64,000 bases of DNA from Burkholderiaceae bacterium (lineage in GTDB: Bacteria > Pseudomonadota > Gammaproteobacteria > Burkholderiales > Burkholderiaceae_C), in NCBI GenBank assembly GCA_019751915.1, contig JAIEMS010000006.1:1-64000 (forward strand). Reading direction: 5' to 3'. Both the position numbers and the translations under genes were made by a program. Shown here piece after piece: positions 28,091 through 38,230 of this stretch. The notes below the pieces were generated by a model. The model saw nothing but the letters and a program-made list of their open reading frames with translations, was not told the DNA's origin and did not search any database. How positions within the stretch are numbered: position 1 is the first letter of the stretch; each line of letters starts with the position of its first letter.

Positions 28091-28903
28091 TCAGGGCGCA
28101 CCCGTCTGCCGTTGCCGATAGTGGGGATGCTCGCGCAGGGTGCGAAAGCAAAAACCACGTTTTTTTAAACCAACAATCAGTGGCTCTAGTACCACCGGTG
28201 CCCACGCATCCTTGCGCGACCAGATGCCCAAATGGGCCATCAAAATATCACCACTGCGAATGTTTTTGAGTGCCTGTTGCAACAAGGTTTGATTGCTAAA
28301 GCGTTCACTGGACAACTCATCACCTAAAAACCCCGCTGGGGCCCAGCCGACATGGGCGTAACCGCAAGACTGTGCTACCGCTAGCAAACGTGCCGAGGTT
28401 TTACCGCCGGGGGCACGAAAAAGCGGCAAGGGCGGCTGTTCGGTCAGCGTTTGCAAGCGCTGTGCGGCATCGGTAATCTCTTGGCAATATTGCCCTGCTC
28501 CGAGCGTGAACGTTTTACCCGCACGTGGGCCTGCCGAGGGCTGCACCCGAAATGCTGGTGCTGCATCGGTGCCGACATCGGCCCGCCAATAGGTGTGGTT
28601 GAAGGTGTGCGATGCGAACGCATGGCCCTCAGCGGCCCGTGCTTTCCACCAAGGTGCCCAATACTCCCCCAAACTACCATCGCCCTCTTTGGTGCGCTCA
28701 TGGGCGGCAAAAAAAGTGACCCTCACCTGTTGGCGCTGCAACACCTGTGCAATCAGTGGCGCTATTTCCATGTGCCCAGTGTCAAACGTAAGGTACAGAG
28801 GTTTATTGCAATCAATTTGGCCTCTAGCCCCCGTTGAATAAGCACATGATGCTATCAATAAAGAAGCAAAAATAGGCCTTTTGACACCGGGGCTGCGCCA
28901 CAC
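28091..28903 (-). CDS. polysaccharide deacetylase family protein
   Basis: YLTFDTGHMEIAPLIAQVLQRQQVRVTFFAAHERTKEGDGSLGEYWAPWWKARAAEGHAFASHTFNHTYWRADV; GTG start at 28903 just after the upstream stop; N-terminus contains repeat copy 5. Confidence 0.85.
   Translation of the reverse strand: MWRSPGVKRPIFASLLIASCAYSTGARGQIDCNKPLYLTFDTGHMEIAPLIAQVLQRQQVRVTFFAAHERTKEGDGSLGEYWAPWWKARAAEGHAFASHTFNHTYWRADVGTDAAPAFRVQPSAGPRAGKTFTLGAGQYCQEITDAAQRLQTLTEQPPLPLFRAPGGKTSARLLAVAQSCGYAHVGWAPAGFLGDELSSERFSNQTLLQQALKNIRSGDILMAHLGIWSRKDAWAPVVLEPLIVGLKKRGFCFRTLREHPHYRQRQTGAP
28815..28870 (+). repeat. Dispersed double-dyad repeat, copy 5 (inside CDS)
   Basis: TTTGGCCTCTAGCCCCCGTTGAATAAGCACATGATGCTATCAATAAAGAAGCAAAA; on the CDS strand encodes LLIASCAYSTGARGQ. 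Confidence 0.7.
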
Positions 28904-28916
28904 ATAGGGCTGCAAC

Positions 28917-29900
28917 TTAGCGCGGTGCGTGGTCGAGTGTCCAAACGCCATGCGGCGACTTTCCGACATTGACCTGACGCACGACCTTGCGGGTCTGTGT
29001 GTCAATCACTGTCAATTTGCGCGCCCAACGCGAGCTCAGGTAAATCCAGCGGCCATCGGCAGACACGTCCATGCAATCGGGGCCGCCCGGGGCTGGGTAG
29101 GTGTCCGCCACTTGTGCGGTCAGCATGTTGATTTTGCTGATGGTGTTGGCGACGCGGTTGCTCACGTACAAATGCACTCCATCGCCAGCAGCACGAAAGG
29201 CATGAGCGCCGTTGCCGGTTTTGATGACTTTGACGCTGCGGGGTTCGCGTCCAGAAATATCGAACACTTCAACACCATCGCTGCCGGTCAGTCCGATGAA
29301 CAACTGGCGACCATCGGGGCTGCCGTACACGTCGGCAGGCAAGGGGCCAGTGCCCACGCGCCACAAAATGGTTTGTGTCGCGATGTCCATTGCTACCAAT
29401 TCGTTGCTGTCTTGCATCGTGGCATAGACCCGGCTGCTGGTGCTGTCAATCCACAAATGGCTGGGCGTGCGCGATGTGGCAACACGCTTGGCCAGCGTTA
29501 AATCTTTGCCGTCCCAGCGGTAAAAGTCGACGTGGTTGAGGCGATTGCCCGCCGTGATGAGCCACTTCATGTCGGGCGTAAAGCGCAGATGGTACGGATC
29601 GACAATGCCATGCACCGTGCGCTGAATTTGTCCATTGTGTGGATCGACAAAAGTCAGCGAGTCCCCGACCGCGTTAGCGATGATGAACGACTTTTCGTCG
29701 GGGGTCAGGTACAAATGGTGAGGCTCTTTGCCCGCAGGAATGCGCGATGTTTCTTTCCACGTTACCGGGTCAATCACACTGACATTGGCATCGAGCGAAT
29801 TGAGAACAAAAAGTGGCCCAGCCACCGCAGAAGCAGCACCAACGGAGGCCACAACCAAAATAACTGCCTTGCGCAGTAAACCGTACATCAAAGTATTCAC
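28917..29900 (-). CDS. YVTN family beta-propeller protein
   Basis: FVLNSLDANVSVIDPVTWKETSRIPAGKEPHHLYLTPDEKSFIIANAVGDSLTFVDP...; repeated YVTN blades with signal peptide. Confidence 0.88.
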   Translation of the reverse strand: MNTLMYGLLRKAVILVVASVGAASAVAGPLFVLNSLDANVSVIDPVTWKETSRIPAGKEPHHLYLTPDEKSFIIANAVGDSLTFVDPHNGQIQRTVHGIVDPYHLRFTPDMKWLITAGNRLNHVDFYRWDGKDLTLAKRVATSRTPSHLWIDSTSSRVYATMQDSNELVAMDIATQTILWRVGTGPLPADVYGSPDGRQLFIGLTGSDGVEVFDISGREPRSVKVIKTGNGAHAFRAAGDGVHLYVSNRVANTISKINMLTAQVADTYPAPGGPDCMDVSADGRWIYLSSRWARKLTVIDTQTRKVVRQVNVGKSPHGVWTLDHAPR

Positions 29901-29995
29901 AAAATGGCTTTCAAATCAGCCTGACAGTTTAGCTGCCTAACACGAAAATGCTGTTCCTGTCGGTTGCAATTTTGCGACTCCTTATTGCGCTAAGA

Positions 29996-30034
29996 CAAAA
30001 AAACCGAGGGCAGTGCAGGCTGTGTGCCCTCGGG
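29996..30034 (-). terminator. Terminator downstream of rlmH
   Basis: Minus strand CCGAGGGCACACAGCCTGCACTGCCCTCGGTTTTTTTG. Confidence 0.85.
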
Positions 30035-30048
30035 GCAACGTCAGGGGG

Positions 30049-30516
30049 CTATTCGCGGTGGTAAGGGTGGCCTGCATTGACCGACCAAGCGCGGTAGAGC
30101 TGCTCAATCAACAGCACCCGCACCATCGCGTGGGGCAGGGTCAGATCAGACAGGCGGATGCGCTCGTGGGCAGCTTGGCGAAAGGCCGGATCCAGCCCAT
30201 CGGGGCCACCAATGACCAAAGCCACGTCGTCACCGCCCAGTTGCCAGCCCTTGAGCCGCTCGGCCAGCGCCTTGGTGGTCAGGTTGGTGCCGCGCTCGTC
30301 CAGCGCCACCACCCGGGTGCCGCGTGGAATGGCCGATTCGATGCGCTCACGTTCAGCGGCGTAGAGTGTTTCTAGCGTTTTAGAGCCGCGCGGCTCGGTC
30401 TTGACGGCCTTGAGTTCGACCTTCAGCTCGGGCGGAAAACGCTTGGCATAGTCATCGTAGGCGGTTTGGGCCCAGTCGGGCACCCGCTGGCCCACAGCGA
30501 CGATCAGCAGGCGCAT
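30049..30516 (-). CDS. rlmH: 23S rRNA (pseudouridine1915-N3)-methyltransferase
   Basis: [43 protein letters not shown]...[14 protein letters not shown]. Confidence 0.96.
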   Translation of the reverse strand: MRLLIVAVGQRVPDWAQTAYDDYAKRFPPELKVELKAVKTEPRGSKTLETLYAAERERIESAIPRGTRVVALDERGTNLTTKALAERLKGWQLGGDDVALVIGGPDGLDPAFRQAAHERIRLSDLTLPHAMVRVLLIEQLYRAWSVNAGHPYHRE

Positions 30517-30531
30517 GGTGGAGTGCCTTCT

Positions 30532-31398
30532 TTACGCTTTGCGTGCGGCAGGTTTGCGCGCAGGGGCCTTGGTGGTTTTGGTGCTGCTGCTCACCGCTGC
30601 GTCTGCTGGAGCCGTTTTGGCCGCAGTTTTGCGTGCAGGCTTGGCGGCGGCTTTTTTAGCCGGTGCTTTTTCTGCGCGGGGTTTGACGACCACGGTTTTG
30701 ATGGTGGTCTTGGCAGGTGCTACTTTGGCTGCCGTTTTGGCGGGGGTTTTTGCTGCCGTTTTAGTGGCTGCGACCTTGGCCGGTGTCTTGGCTGCTGTCT
30801 TGCGCGCGGGCTTAGGGGCCTCGACGACCTCTTCGGCCACTGGGCGCGTTGGCTTGCGGGCTGTTGGCTTGCGGCCTACGGGCTTGGCGGCAGCTTTGGC
30901 GGTGGCCTTGGGGGCTGTGGTTTCACCCGATTCGATGGCTTCAGCTTGGGCCTTGGCTGCGCGGCGGGCTGCGGTTTTGGCAGGCACTTTGGGGGCAGCA
31001 GGTTCGGCGGGCTTGGGCGCACCGATTTTGAGACGCACGGGCTTTTCGCCCCACAATTCTTCCAGACGGTAGTACTGGCGGATGGTTGGCTGCATGATGT
31101 GCACGACAGCGGAGCCGCAATCGACGATGATCCATTCGCCGTTGTCTTCGCCTTCCATGCGGGGTTTGGCAAAACCGGCATCGCGCACGGCATCGCGCAC
31201 GCTGGCGGCCAGTGCTTTGGTTTGGCGATTTGACGTGCCTGAAGCCACGATCACGCGCTCAAACAGCGCTGTCAGGTGCTCGGTATTGAACACCTGAATG
31301 TCTTGCGCCTTGACGTCTTCGAGGCCATCAACGATAGCGCGCTGGAGTTTGGTGACGTCTTTTTTGGCAGTGGTTTCCGAGGAGGTGGAGGTGGTCAT
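30532..31398 (-). CDS. rsfS: ribosome silencing factor RsfS with long Ala/Lys/Pro tail
   Basis: QRAIVDGLEDVKAQDIQVFNTEHLTALFERVIVASGTSNRQTKALAASVRDAVRDAG...EWIIVDCGSAVVHIMQPTIRQYYRLEELWG, followed by about 160 aa of AAKTPAK-type sequence. Confidence 0.95.
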   Translation of the reverse strand: MTTSTSSETTAKKDVTKLQRAIVDGLEDVKAQDIQVFNTEHLTALFERVIVASGTSNRQTKALAASVRDAVRDAGFAKPRMEGEDNGEWIIVDCGSAVVHIMQPTIRQYYRLEELWGEKPVRLKIGAPKPAEPAAPKVPAKTAARRAAKAQAEAIESGETTAPKATAKAAAKPVGRKPTARKPTRPVAEEVVEAPKPARKTAAKTPAKVAATKTAAKTPAKTAAKVAPAKTTIKTVVVKPRAEKAPAKKAAAKPARKTAAKTAPADAAVSSSTKTTKAPARKPAARKA

Positions 31399-31520
31399 CA
31401 GGCAGTATTTCTGGGGTAAGAGAGATCAGGAGGGGCCAATATAGCGCGCGACAGCCAACAGCACCAGAGGAGGTGTGCCTGCCGCGCTAGGCAGGTGGTG
31501 CGCTCAGGCACCCGGGTTTT

Positions 31521-31583
31521 GAAGTGTTTTAGGGCTTTAGTGCATATGGGACAAGCACTGGCAGCTATTGAAATTATAGCTTT
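31521..31583 (+). repeat. Dispersed double-dyad repeat, copy 6
   Basis: GAAGTGTTTTAGGGCTTTAGTGCATATGGGACAAGCACTGGCAGCTATTGAAATTATAGCTTT. Confidence 0.7.
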
Positions 31584-31622
31584 CAGGTCTGCTTGTCCTT
31601 GCTTCTTGCTGGGCTGTGCAGA

Positions 31623-32564
31623 TTACAGCCAATTGCGGCGCACCAAGTAGCGCTGGGTCAGCTCGGCCTCGGGGGTGCCGGGGGCATCTTCACGCTGGTA
31701 CGCCCAGCTTGCCAGGGGGGGCATCGACAGCAAAATGGATTCGGTGCGACCACCCGATTGCAGGCCAAAGTGTGTACCCCGATCCCAAACCAAATTGAAC
31801 TCGACGTAGCGGCCTCGGCGGTACAACTGAAAATCGCGCTCGCGTTCGCCATAGGGCGTGGCCTGACGGCGCTCCACGATGGGCAAATAAGCCCCTAAAA
31901 AGGCATCGCCCACCGATTGGGTCATGGCCAAGCTTTGCGCAAAATCTGGCTCAGCGAAGTCGTCAAAGAACACCCCACCGACACCGCGCTGCTCGTTGCG
32001 GTGTTTCAGAAAAAAGTATTCGTCGCACCACTGTTTAAAACGCGGGTATTTATCGTTGCCAAAAGGCACCAGCGCGTCGCGGCAACTGCGGTGGAAATGC
32101 ACCGCATCTTCCTCAAAGCCGTAGTAGGGCGTTAAATCCATACCACCACCAAACCAACACACGGGCACTTGACCGGGATGGCCGGCAGCGATCATGCGCA
32201 CATTCATGTGGACGGTCGGTACGTAGGGATTGCGCGGGTGAAACACCAACGACACCCCCATGGCTTCAAACGGTGCGCCCGCCAATTCGGGGCGGTGTTG
32301 CGTTGCCGATGGTGGCAATTGTGGCCCGCGCACATGAGAAAAGCCGCAACCGGCGCGTTCAAACACGCGACCGTTCTCGATGATTTTGGTGATGCCATCG
32401 CCTTGCAGCAAGCTGCCCGGCTCTTTATGCCACGGGTCAACCACGGCACGGGCACCGCCCTCACCCTCGATAGACTCCAGCGCATCCATGATGCGCGTTT
32501 GCAGGCCGACCAAGTAGTTGCGTACTTGCGCCACCGTGCCTTCGGTATTGAAAACCGGGGTCAT
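31623..32564 (-). CDS. hemF: oxygen-dependent coproporphyrinogen III oxidase
   Basis: [39 protein letters not shown]...[22 protein letters not shown]. Confidence 0.97.
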   Translation of the reverse strand: MTPVFNTEGTVAQVRNYLVGLQTRIMDALESIEGEGGARAVVDPWHKEPGSLLQGDGITKIIENGRVFERAGCGFSHVRGPQLPPSATQHRPELAGAPFEAMGVSLVFHPRNPYVPTVHMNVRMIAAGHPGQVPVCWFGGGMDLTPYYGFEEDAVHFHRSCRDALVPFGNDKYPRFKQWCDEYFFLKHRNEQRGVGGVFFDDFAEPDFAQSLAMTQSVGDAFLGAYLPIVERRQATPYGERERDFQLYRRGRYVEFNLVWDRGTHFGLQSGGRTESILLSMPPLASWAYQREDAPGTPEAELTQRYLVRRNWL

Positions 32565-33844
32565 TGGCTTTTGATGGCCCGGTGGCCGATGTCGCGACGG
32601 TACTGCACACCGTCGAAATGGATGCCCCGTGCCACATCGTAGGCGCGTTGTTGGGCTTGGCGCACGCTATCGGCCAGCACTGTCACGCACAGTACCCGGC
32701 CACCGCTGGTTTGCACGATGCCATCTTCGAGAACCGTGCCGGCGTGGAACACCACGGCATCGTCGGCTTCGGCGGGCAGGCCGGTGATAGCGTCGCCCTT
32801 GCGTGGGTTTTCGGGGTAGCCGTGGGCGGCCATGACCACGCCCAGCGCTGGGCGGCGATCCCATTGCAGATCGACCTGATCGAGCTTGCCATCAATGGCA
32901 GCGCCCAACAAGTCGAGCAGATCGCTTTTGAGGCGCATCAAAATCGGCTGGGTTTCAGGGTCGCCCATGCGGCAGTTGAATTCGAGCGTTTTGGGTCGGC
33001 CCTGTGGGTCAATCATCAAACCGGCGTAAAGAAAGCCTGTGAACGGAATGCCGTCTTTTTCCATGCCCCGAATAGTGGGCAAAATGATTTCGCGCATGGC
33101 ACGGGCATGAACGTCGGCAGTGACGACCGGGGCGGGCGAGTAAGCGCCCATGCCGCCGGTGTTGGGGCCTTCGTCGCCATCTTTAAGGCGCTTGTGGTCT
33201 TGGCTGGTGGCGAGGGCCGCGACATTTTTGCCATCGCACAGCACAATGAAGCTGGCCTCTTCGCCTTCGAGAAACTCTTCAATCACCACCCGAGCGCCAC
33301 CTTCGTTGTGCGTGACACCGTATTTGTTATCGACCAGCATAAAGTCCACCGCATCGTGGGCTTCTTGCAGCGTCATGGCAACCACAACGCCCTTGCCTGC
33401 GGCCAAGCCATCGGCCTTGATGACGATGGGGGCACCCAGTCGATCCACGAAGGCATGGGCGGCCACCGGGTCGGTAAAGGTGTCGTAATCGGCTGTGGGA
33501 ATGCCGTGGCGGCGCATGAAAGCCTTGGAGAAGGCTTTGGAGCTTTCCAGCTGCGCGGCGGCCTTGGTAGGGCCAAAAATACGCAGACCGTGGGCCCGGA
33601 ATTCATCGACCACCCCCGCAGCCAGCGGCCCTTCGGGGCCGACGACGGTCATGCCGATTTTTTCGGTCTGCGCCCAAATGCGCAGGGCGATTACGTCGGT
33701 GATAGGCAGGTTTTCAAATTTGGGACTCAAGGCTGTGCCACCATTGCCGGGCGCGACAAAAACGCGCGTGACTTTAGGCGACTGGCTGAGTTTCCAGGCG
33801 AGAGCGTGTTCGCGGCCACCGCCGCCAATGACAAGAACTTTCAT
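32561..33844 (-). CDS. purD: phosphoribosylamine--glycine ligase
   Basis: [36 protein letters not shown]...[16 protein letters not shown]. Confidence 0.97.
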   Translation of the reverse strand: MKVLVIGGGGREHALAWKLSQSPKVTRVFVAPGNGGTALSPKFENLPITDVIALRIWAQTEKIGMTVVGPEGPLAAGVVDEFRAHGLRIFGPTKAAAQLESSKAFSKAFMRRHGIPTADYDTFTDPVAAHAFVDRLGAPIVIKADGLAAGKGVVVAMTLQEAHDAVDFMLVDNKYGVTHNEGGARVVIEEFLEGEEASFIVLCDGKNVAALATSQDHKRLKDGDEGPNTGGMGAYSPAPVVTADVHARAMREIILPTIRGMEKDGIPFTGFLYAGLMIDPQGRPKTLEFNCRMGDPETQPILMRLKSDLLDLLGAAIDGKLDQVDLQWDRRPALGVVMAAHGYPENPRKGDAITGLPAEADDAVVFHAGTVLEDGIVQTSGGRVLCVTVLADSVRQAQQRAYDVARGIHFDGVQYRRDIGHRAIKSQ

Positions 33845-34563
33845 AAGAGGGCAGCGTTGTGATAGACCGCTTGGACATCGTCCAAGTCTTCCAAAATGTC
33901 GAGGAGTTTTTGCATACGGGTTGCTTCTTCGCCTTCGAGGTCGATGGTGACATCGGGGCGCATGGTGACATCGGCGGCGGCAGGCGCAAGGCCAGCAGCC
34001 TCTAAAGCGTTTTTGACCGCTTCAAAATCGGTGGGGGTGGTCAGTACCTCAATGGCACCGTCGTCGTCGGTGACAACATCTTGTGCACCCGCTTCAAGGG
34101 CGACTTCCATTACTTTGTCTTCGTCGGTGCCCGGTGCCAAGATGATTTGGCCGACATTTTTAAATTGAAAGGCTACGGAGCCTTCGGTGCCCATGTTGCC
34201 GCCGTGTTTGCTAAAAGCGTGGCGCACCTCGGCCACGGTGCGCACACGGTTGTCGGTCATGGTGTCCACAATGATGGCAGCGCCACCAATGCCATAGCCT
34301 TCGTACCGAATTTCTTCGTAATTGACACCTTCGGCGTTGCCGGTGGCTTTGTCAATGTTGTATTTGACACGGTCGGCAGGCATGTTGGCGGCCTTGGCTT
34401 TTTCGACAGCCAAGCGCAGGCGCGGGTTGGCACCCAAATCGCCGCCACCGGCGCGCGCTGCGACCGTGATTTCACGGATGATGCGGGTCCATATCTTTCC
34501 GCGTTTTTCGTCTTGGCGACCCTTGCGGTGTTGAATATTCGCCCATTTGCTGTGTCCGGCCAC
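33841..34563 (-). CDS. yebC: YebC/PmpR family transcriptional regulator
   Basis: [43 protein letters not shown]. Confidence 0.97.
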   Translation of the reverse strand: MAGHSKWANIQHRKGRQDEKRGKIWTRIIREITVAARAGGGDLGANPRLRLAVEKAKAANMPADRVKYNIDKATGNAEGVNYEEIRYEGYGIGGAAIIVDTMTDNRVRTVAEVRHAFSKHGGNMGTEGSVAFQFKNVGQIILAPGTDEDKVMEVALEAGAQDVVTDDDGAIEVLTTPTDFEAVKNALEAAGLAPAAADVTMRPDVTIDLEGEEATRMQKLLDILEDLDDVQAVYHNAALL

Positions 34564-34629
34564 GGGAAGTCCTTTGGTTATCCTGATTTAATCTACAGCT
34601 TCGATTCTACTTTTGCCCACCATACCCCT

Positions 34630-36144
34630 ATGGCCGCCCCTTTGTTGATTGCCCAAAATACCTCGGCCCAGTGCCATCTGCTGCCTGCACTGGCCAATCG
34701 CCACGGCTTGATAACGGGGGCTACAGGTACCGGCAAAACGGTCACGCTGCAAACATTGGCCGAGAATTTTTCGCGCATCGGCGTGCCGGTGTTTATGGCC
34801 GACATCAAGGGCGATCTGACGGGCATCAGCCAAGTCGGGCAGGTGAGTGAAAAAATGGCCGCTGCCCTGCAAGCGCGCCACCTGCCCCAGCCCAACGCCT
34901 TGGCTTGCCCGACCACCTTGTGGGATGTGTTTGGTGAGCAGGGGCACCCCGTGCGCGCCACCATTTCTGACATGGGGCCATTGTTGCTTGGGCGTATGCT
35001 CAACCTCAACGAGACGCAACTGGGTGTGCTCAACTTGGTTTTCAAGATCGCTGACGACAACGGCCTGCTGTTGCTCGATCTGAAAGACTTGCGCGCCATG
35101 TTGCAACATGTGGGTGACAACGCCAGCACATTTACCACCGAATATGGCAACGTCAGTCCGGCCAGCGTGGGTGCCATTCAGCGCGGTTTGCTGCAAATTG
35201 AGCAACAGGGCGGGAGCCAGTTCTTTGGCGAGCCGATGCTCAACATCCAAGACTTTATGCAGACCGTCGATGGTCAGGGTGTGGTCAATGTGCTGGCCGC
35301 TGACCGGCTGATGCATTCGCCGCGCTTGTACGCCACTTTTTTATTGTGGATGCTCTCGGAGCTGTTTGAACAATTGCCCGAAGTGGGCGACCCCGAGCAG
35401 CCCAAGCTGGTATTCTTTTTTGACGAGGCCCATTTGCTGTTCAATGAGGCCCCCAAGGTGCTGATTGAACGCATTGAGTTGGTGGTGCGTCTGGTGCGCT
35501 CGAAGGGGGTGGGCGTGTATTTTGTGACGCAAAATCCGCTCGACATTCCCGACAGTGTGTTGGCGCAATTGGGCAACCGGGTGCAGCACGCGCTGCGGGC
35601 TTTTACGCCGCGCGACCAAAAAGCGGTCAAGGCATCGGCCACCACCATGCGCCAAAACCCCAGTTTGGACATCGAAGCGGCGATTACCGAGCTGGCTGTG
35701 GGCGAGGCGCTGGTGAGTTTTCTGGATGCACATGGCCGTCCTAGCATCACTGAGCGTGTTTATGTGTTGCCCCCGGGCAGTCAAATCGGCCCGATTGATG
35801 CTGCCCAGCGCCAAGCATTGTTGCAAGGGTCGTTGGTTGCCGGTGTTTATGAAAAGACGATAGATCGTGAGTCTGCCTACGAAATCCTCAAAGGCCGTGC
35901 CGACAGTGCCGCTGGCGCTGGCGCTGGCAGTGGCAAGGGCACTGCGATGGCAGAGGACGCGGGGGGCGGGTTGCTGGGCGGTTTGAGTGATGTGTTGTTT
36001 GGCACGACTGGCCCAAGGGGTGGCAAGCACGATGGTTTGGCCCAGATCATGGCAAAGTCGGCTGTTCGCACGATGGGTACGGCCCTTGGGCGCGAAATTC
36101 TGCGCGGTGTGTTGGGTAATCTTTTTGGCAACTCTCGGCGTTGA
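34630..36144 (+). CDS. DUF853 / HerA-like NTPase
   Basis: [67 protein letters not shown]...[22 protein letters not shown]. Confidence 0.93.
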   Translation: MAAPLLIAQNTSAQCHLLPALANRHGLITGATGTGKTVTLQTLAENFSRIGVPVFMADIKGDLTGISQVGQVSEKMAAALQARHLPQPNALACPTTLWDVFGEQGHPVRATISDMGPLLLGRMLNLNETQLGVLNLVFKIADDNGLLLLDLKDLRAMLQHVGDNASTFTTEYGNVSPASVGAIQRGLLQIEQQGGSQFFGEPMLNIQDFMQTVDGQGVVNVLAADRLMHSPRLYATFLLWMLSELFEQLPEVGDPEQPKLVFFFDEAHLLFNEAPKVLIERIELVVRLVRSKGVGVYFVTQNPLDIPDSVLAQLGNRVQHALRAFTPRDQKAVKASATTMRQNPSLDIEAAITELAVGEALVSFLDAHGRPSITERVYVLPPGSQIGPIDAAQRQALLQGSLVAGVYEKTIDRESAYEILKGRADSAAGAGAGSGKGTAMAEDAGGGLLGGLSDVLFGTTGPRGGKHDGLAQIMAKSAVRTMGTALGREILRGVLGNLFGNSRR

Positions 36145-36153
36145 GGCCTGTCC

Positions 36154-36975
36154 ATGGGGTCGGTTACACAAACGCTGGCGCTGTGGGTGGGCCGTTTCCT
36201 GCCGTGGGTTGTCCCCGCGTGGGGGTTGGCATTGGGCGGTGCGTGGATAGGTTGGTGGCAGGCGCAGTCGGTTTGGGGAGTCTATTTTCTCTGCACCGTG
36301 CTGGCTGTGATGGTTTTGACCATGTGGCTGCGTGCCGTGCGCGAGCGCTTTGTCCATGAAGCACAGCTGCCCCAGTTTCTCAAGCGCAAGCTGCGCGACG
36401 CTTACCCTCATTTAAACCAAAAAGATGCCGAATTGGTCGAGCGTGGCCTGCGTCAATTCTTTATTGCATGTATGCGCAGCCGCAAAAAATTTGTGGCGAT
36501 GCCATCGCGTGCTGTGGATGTCTTGTGGCATGAATTTATTCTGCACACCAAGGCCTATCAGACTTGGTGCCGAAGTGGTTTGGGGTTTTTCTTGCACCAC
36601 ACTCCGGCGGAGGCTTTGGGCCTGCGTTCAAAGCACAACGATGGCCTGCGCCGTGCTTGGTGCTGGGCCTGCAAAGACGAAGCCATTGACCCGCGTGCGC
36701 CAACCCGTTTGCCGCTGTTGTTTGCTTTGGATGCCAAGCTCAAAATTGCCAATGGATTTTTTTACGTCCCCGACTGCACGGATATTGCACGCAAAAACGC
36801 GGCTGGAGGCAGCGGCGGTACGCCCTACTGCGGCACGGATTTTGCCGATGGCAGCTACAGCGGCAGTGCCAGCGACTTTGGTGGCGTTGATGGTGCAGAC
36901 GCTGGCAGCGGCGATGCGGGTGGTGACGGCGGCGGCGATGGTTGTGGTGGTGGCGGATGCGGCGGTGGCGACTGA
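36154..36975 (+). CDS. membrane-anchored protein with Gly/Cys-rich C-terminus
   Basis: Two hydrophobic segments, VDVLWHEFILHTKAYQTWCRSGLGFFLHHTP, and tail GDGGGDGCGGGGCGGGD. Confidence 0.75.
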   Translation: MGSVTQTLALWVGRFLPWVVPAWGLALGGAWIGWWQAQSVWGVYFLCTVLAVMVLTMWLRAVRERFVHEAQLPQFLKRKLRDAYPHLNQKDAELVERGLRQFFIACMRSRKKFVAMPSRAVDVLWHEFILHTKAYQTWCRSGLGFFLHHTPAEALGLRSKHNDGLRRAWCWACKDEAIDPRAPTRLPLLFALDAKLKIANGFFYVPDCTDIARKNAAGGSGGTPYCGTDFADGSYSGSASDFGGVDGADAGSGDAGGDGGGDGCGGGGCGGGD

Positions 36976-37030
36976 AAAAGCCATCAAAATTCATAGCTAA
37001 AAAGTCATGAGCAGTAAGCGCTAGAACACG
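36976..37030 (-). repeat. Dispersed double-dyad repeat, copy 7
   Basis: AAAAGCCATCAAAATTCATAGCTAAAAAGTCATGAGCAGTAAGCGCTAGAACAC. Confidence 0.75.
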
Positions 37031-37109
37031 ATTCTTTGCAAGATAATCCATTTATATGCCCAAAATCGGGCTAATCAAAACATGCCGGCTTGCGCCCAAG
37101 GATGCTGAA

Positions 37110-38084
37110 ATGAACCTCCCTCCCCTGCCCTTGCCCTCCCCTGAAGACGTGGTCCAAGCAGCCCATCGGCTCAAGGGTTTGGCGCACCGCACGCCGGTGC
37201 TGTGTTCGCACACGGCGGATCGGTTGCTGAATGCACATGTTTTCTTCAAGTGTGAAAATTTGCAGCGCACCGGCTCTATCAAATTTCGTGGTGCCTTCAA
37301 TACGTTGGCACAGTTCACGAGTGAGCAGTGCCGCCGGGGTGTTTTGGCCTTCTCTGGCGGCAACCATGGTCAAGCCATTGCATTGGCCGCGCGCTTGTTG
37401 GACATGCCGGCCTTGATCCTCATGCCCGAGGATGTTTCTCCCAGCAAAATGGCCGCCACGCGTGAATATGGCGCACAAGTAGTCACCTACAACCGCTACA
37501 CCGAAGACCGCGAAGCCATCAGCCAACGGATTGCCCTTGAGCGCGGCATGACGCTGGTGCCACCGGCAGAGCATCCGCACGTCATCGCTGGTCAGGGCAC
37601 GGCTGCGCTGGAGCTGCTCGAAGAAGTCCCTCGGTTAGATTATTTGTTTGTGGGCGTGGGCGGTGGTGGGCAGCTTGCCGGTAGTTTGTTGGCTGTGCGG
37701 TCACTGGCACCGCGCTGTAAGGTGGTGGGGGTCGAGCCAGAGGCGGGCAACGATGCACAACAGTCGCTGCGCAGCGGACAGATCGTGCACATTCCGGTAC
37801 CACGCACCATTGCCGACAACGCACAAACGCAAAATTTGGGGCCTTTGGTGTTCGAGACCGTGCGTGGTGGGGTCGAAGATATCGTCACCGCCAGCGACCT
37901 TCAACTCATGCAGGCGCTGCGTTTCTTTGCCGAGCGCATGAAAATCGTCGTTGAACCCACGGGAGCACTGGCTTTTGCCGGGGCGCAGCACGGTGGGCTT
38001 GATCTTCGCGGCAAACGCGTCGGGGTCATTTTGAGTGGTGGCAATGTCGATTTAGCCCGTTACGCCCGCTTTTTGTCCGATTGA
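37110..38084 (+). CDS. threonine/serine dehydratase (PLP-dependent)
   Basis: ADRLLNAHVFFKCENLQRTGSIKFRGAFNTLAQF...FSGGNHGQAIALAARLLDMPALILMPEDVSPSKMAATREYGAQVV. Confidence 0.92.
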   Translation: MNLPPLPLPSPEDVVQAAHRLKGLAHRTPVLCSHTADRLLNAHVFFKCENLQRTGSIKFRGAFNTLAQFTSEQCRRGVLAFSGGNHGQAIALAARLLDMPALILMPEDVSPSKMAATREYGAQVVTYNRYTEDREAISQRIALERGMTLVPPAEHPHVIAGQGTAALELLEEVPRLDYLFVGVGGGGQLAGSLLAVRSLAPRCKVVGVEPEAGNDAQQSLRSGQIVHIPVPRTIADNAQTQNLGPLVFETVRGGVEDIVTASDLQLMQALRFFAERMKIVVEPTGALAFAGAQHGGLDLRGKRVGVILSGGNVDLARYARFLSD

Positions 38085-38134
38085 AATCACCGTTCTTCAA
38101 AGAAATGGAATTTCTTTGGATGGGGCGGTAACTT

Positions 38135-38172
38135 GTTTCAAAGTCACCACTTCAGGTGGCATAGGTTCAAAC
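38135..38172 (+). repeat. Solitary CRISPR-repeat-like unit
   Basis: GTTTCAAAGTCACCACTTCAGGTGGCATAGGTTCAAAC; aligns with 4651-4687 over its full length, with conserved TTTCAAAGTC and a central dyad. Confidence 0.4.
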
Positions 38173-38177
38173 GCAGG

Positions 38178-38230
38178 CTACAATACGCTTCTCACGACCA
38201 AACGGGCGGGTACCAACCGCCCGTTTTTTT
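38178..38230 (+). promoter_or_regulatory. Promoter -10 plus terminator-like hairpin in leader of rimP-nusA-infB
   Basis: GGCTACAATACG followed within about 20 nt by AACGGGCGGGTACCAACCGCCCGTTTTTTTT, upstream of rimP. Confidence 0.65.

Noticed and set aside
34081-34629. N-terminal extension of the DUF853 ORF
   Set aside because: Lies antisense to yebC; the internal ATG at 34630 gives the conserved N-terminus.
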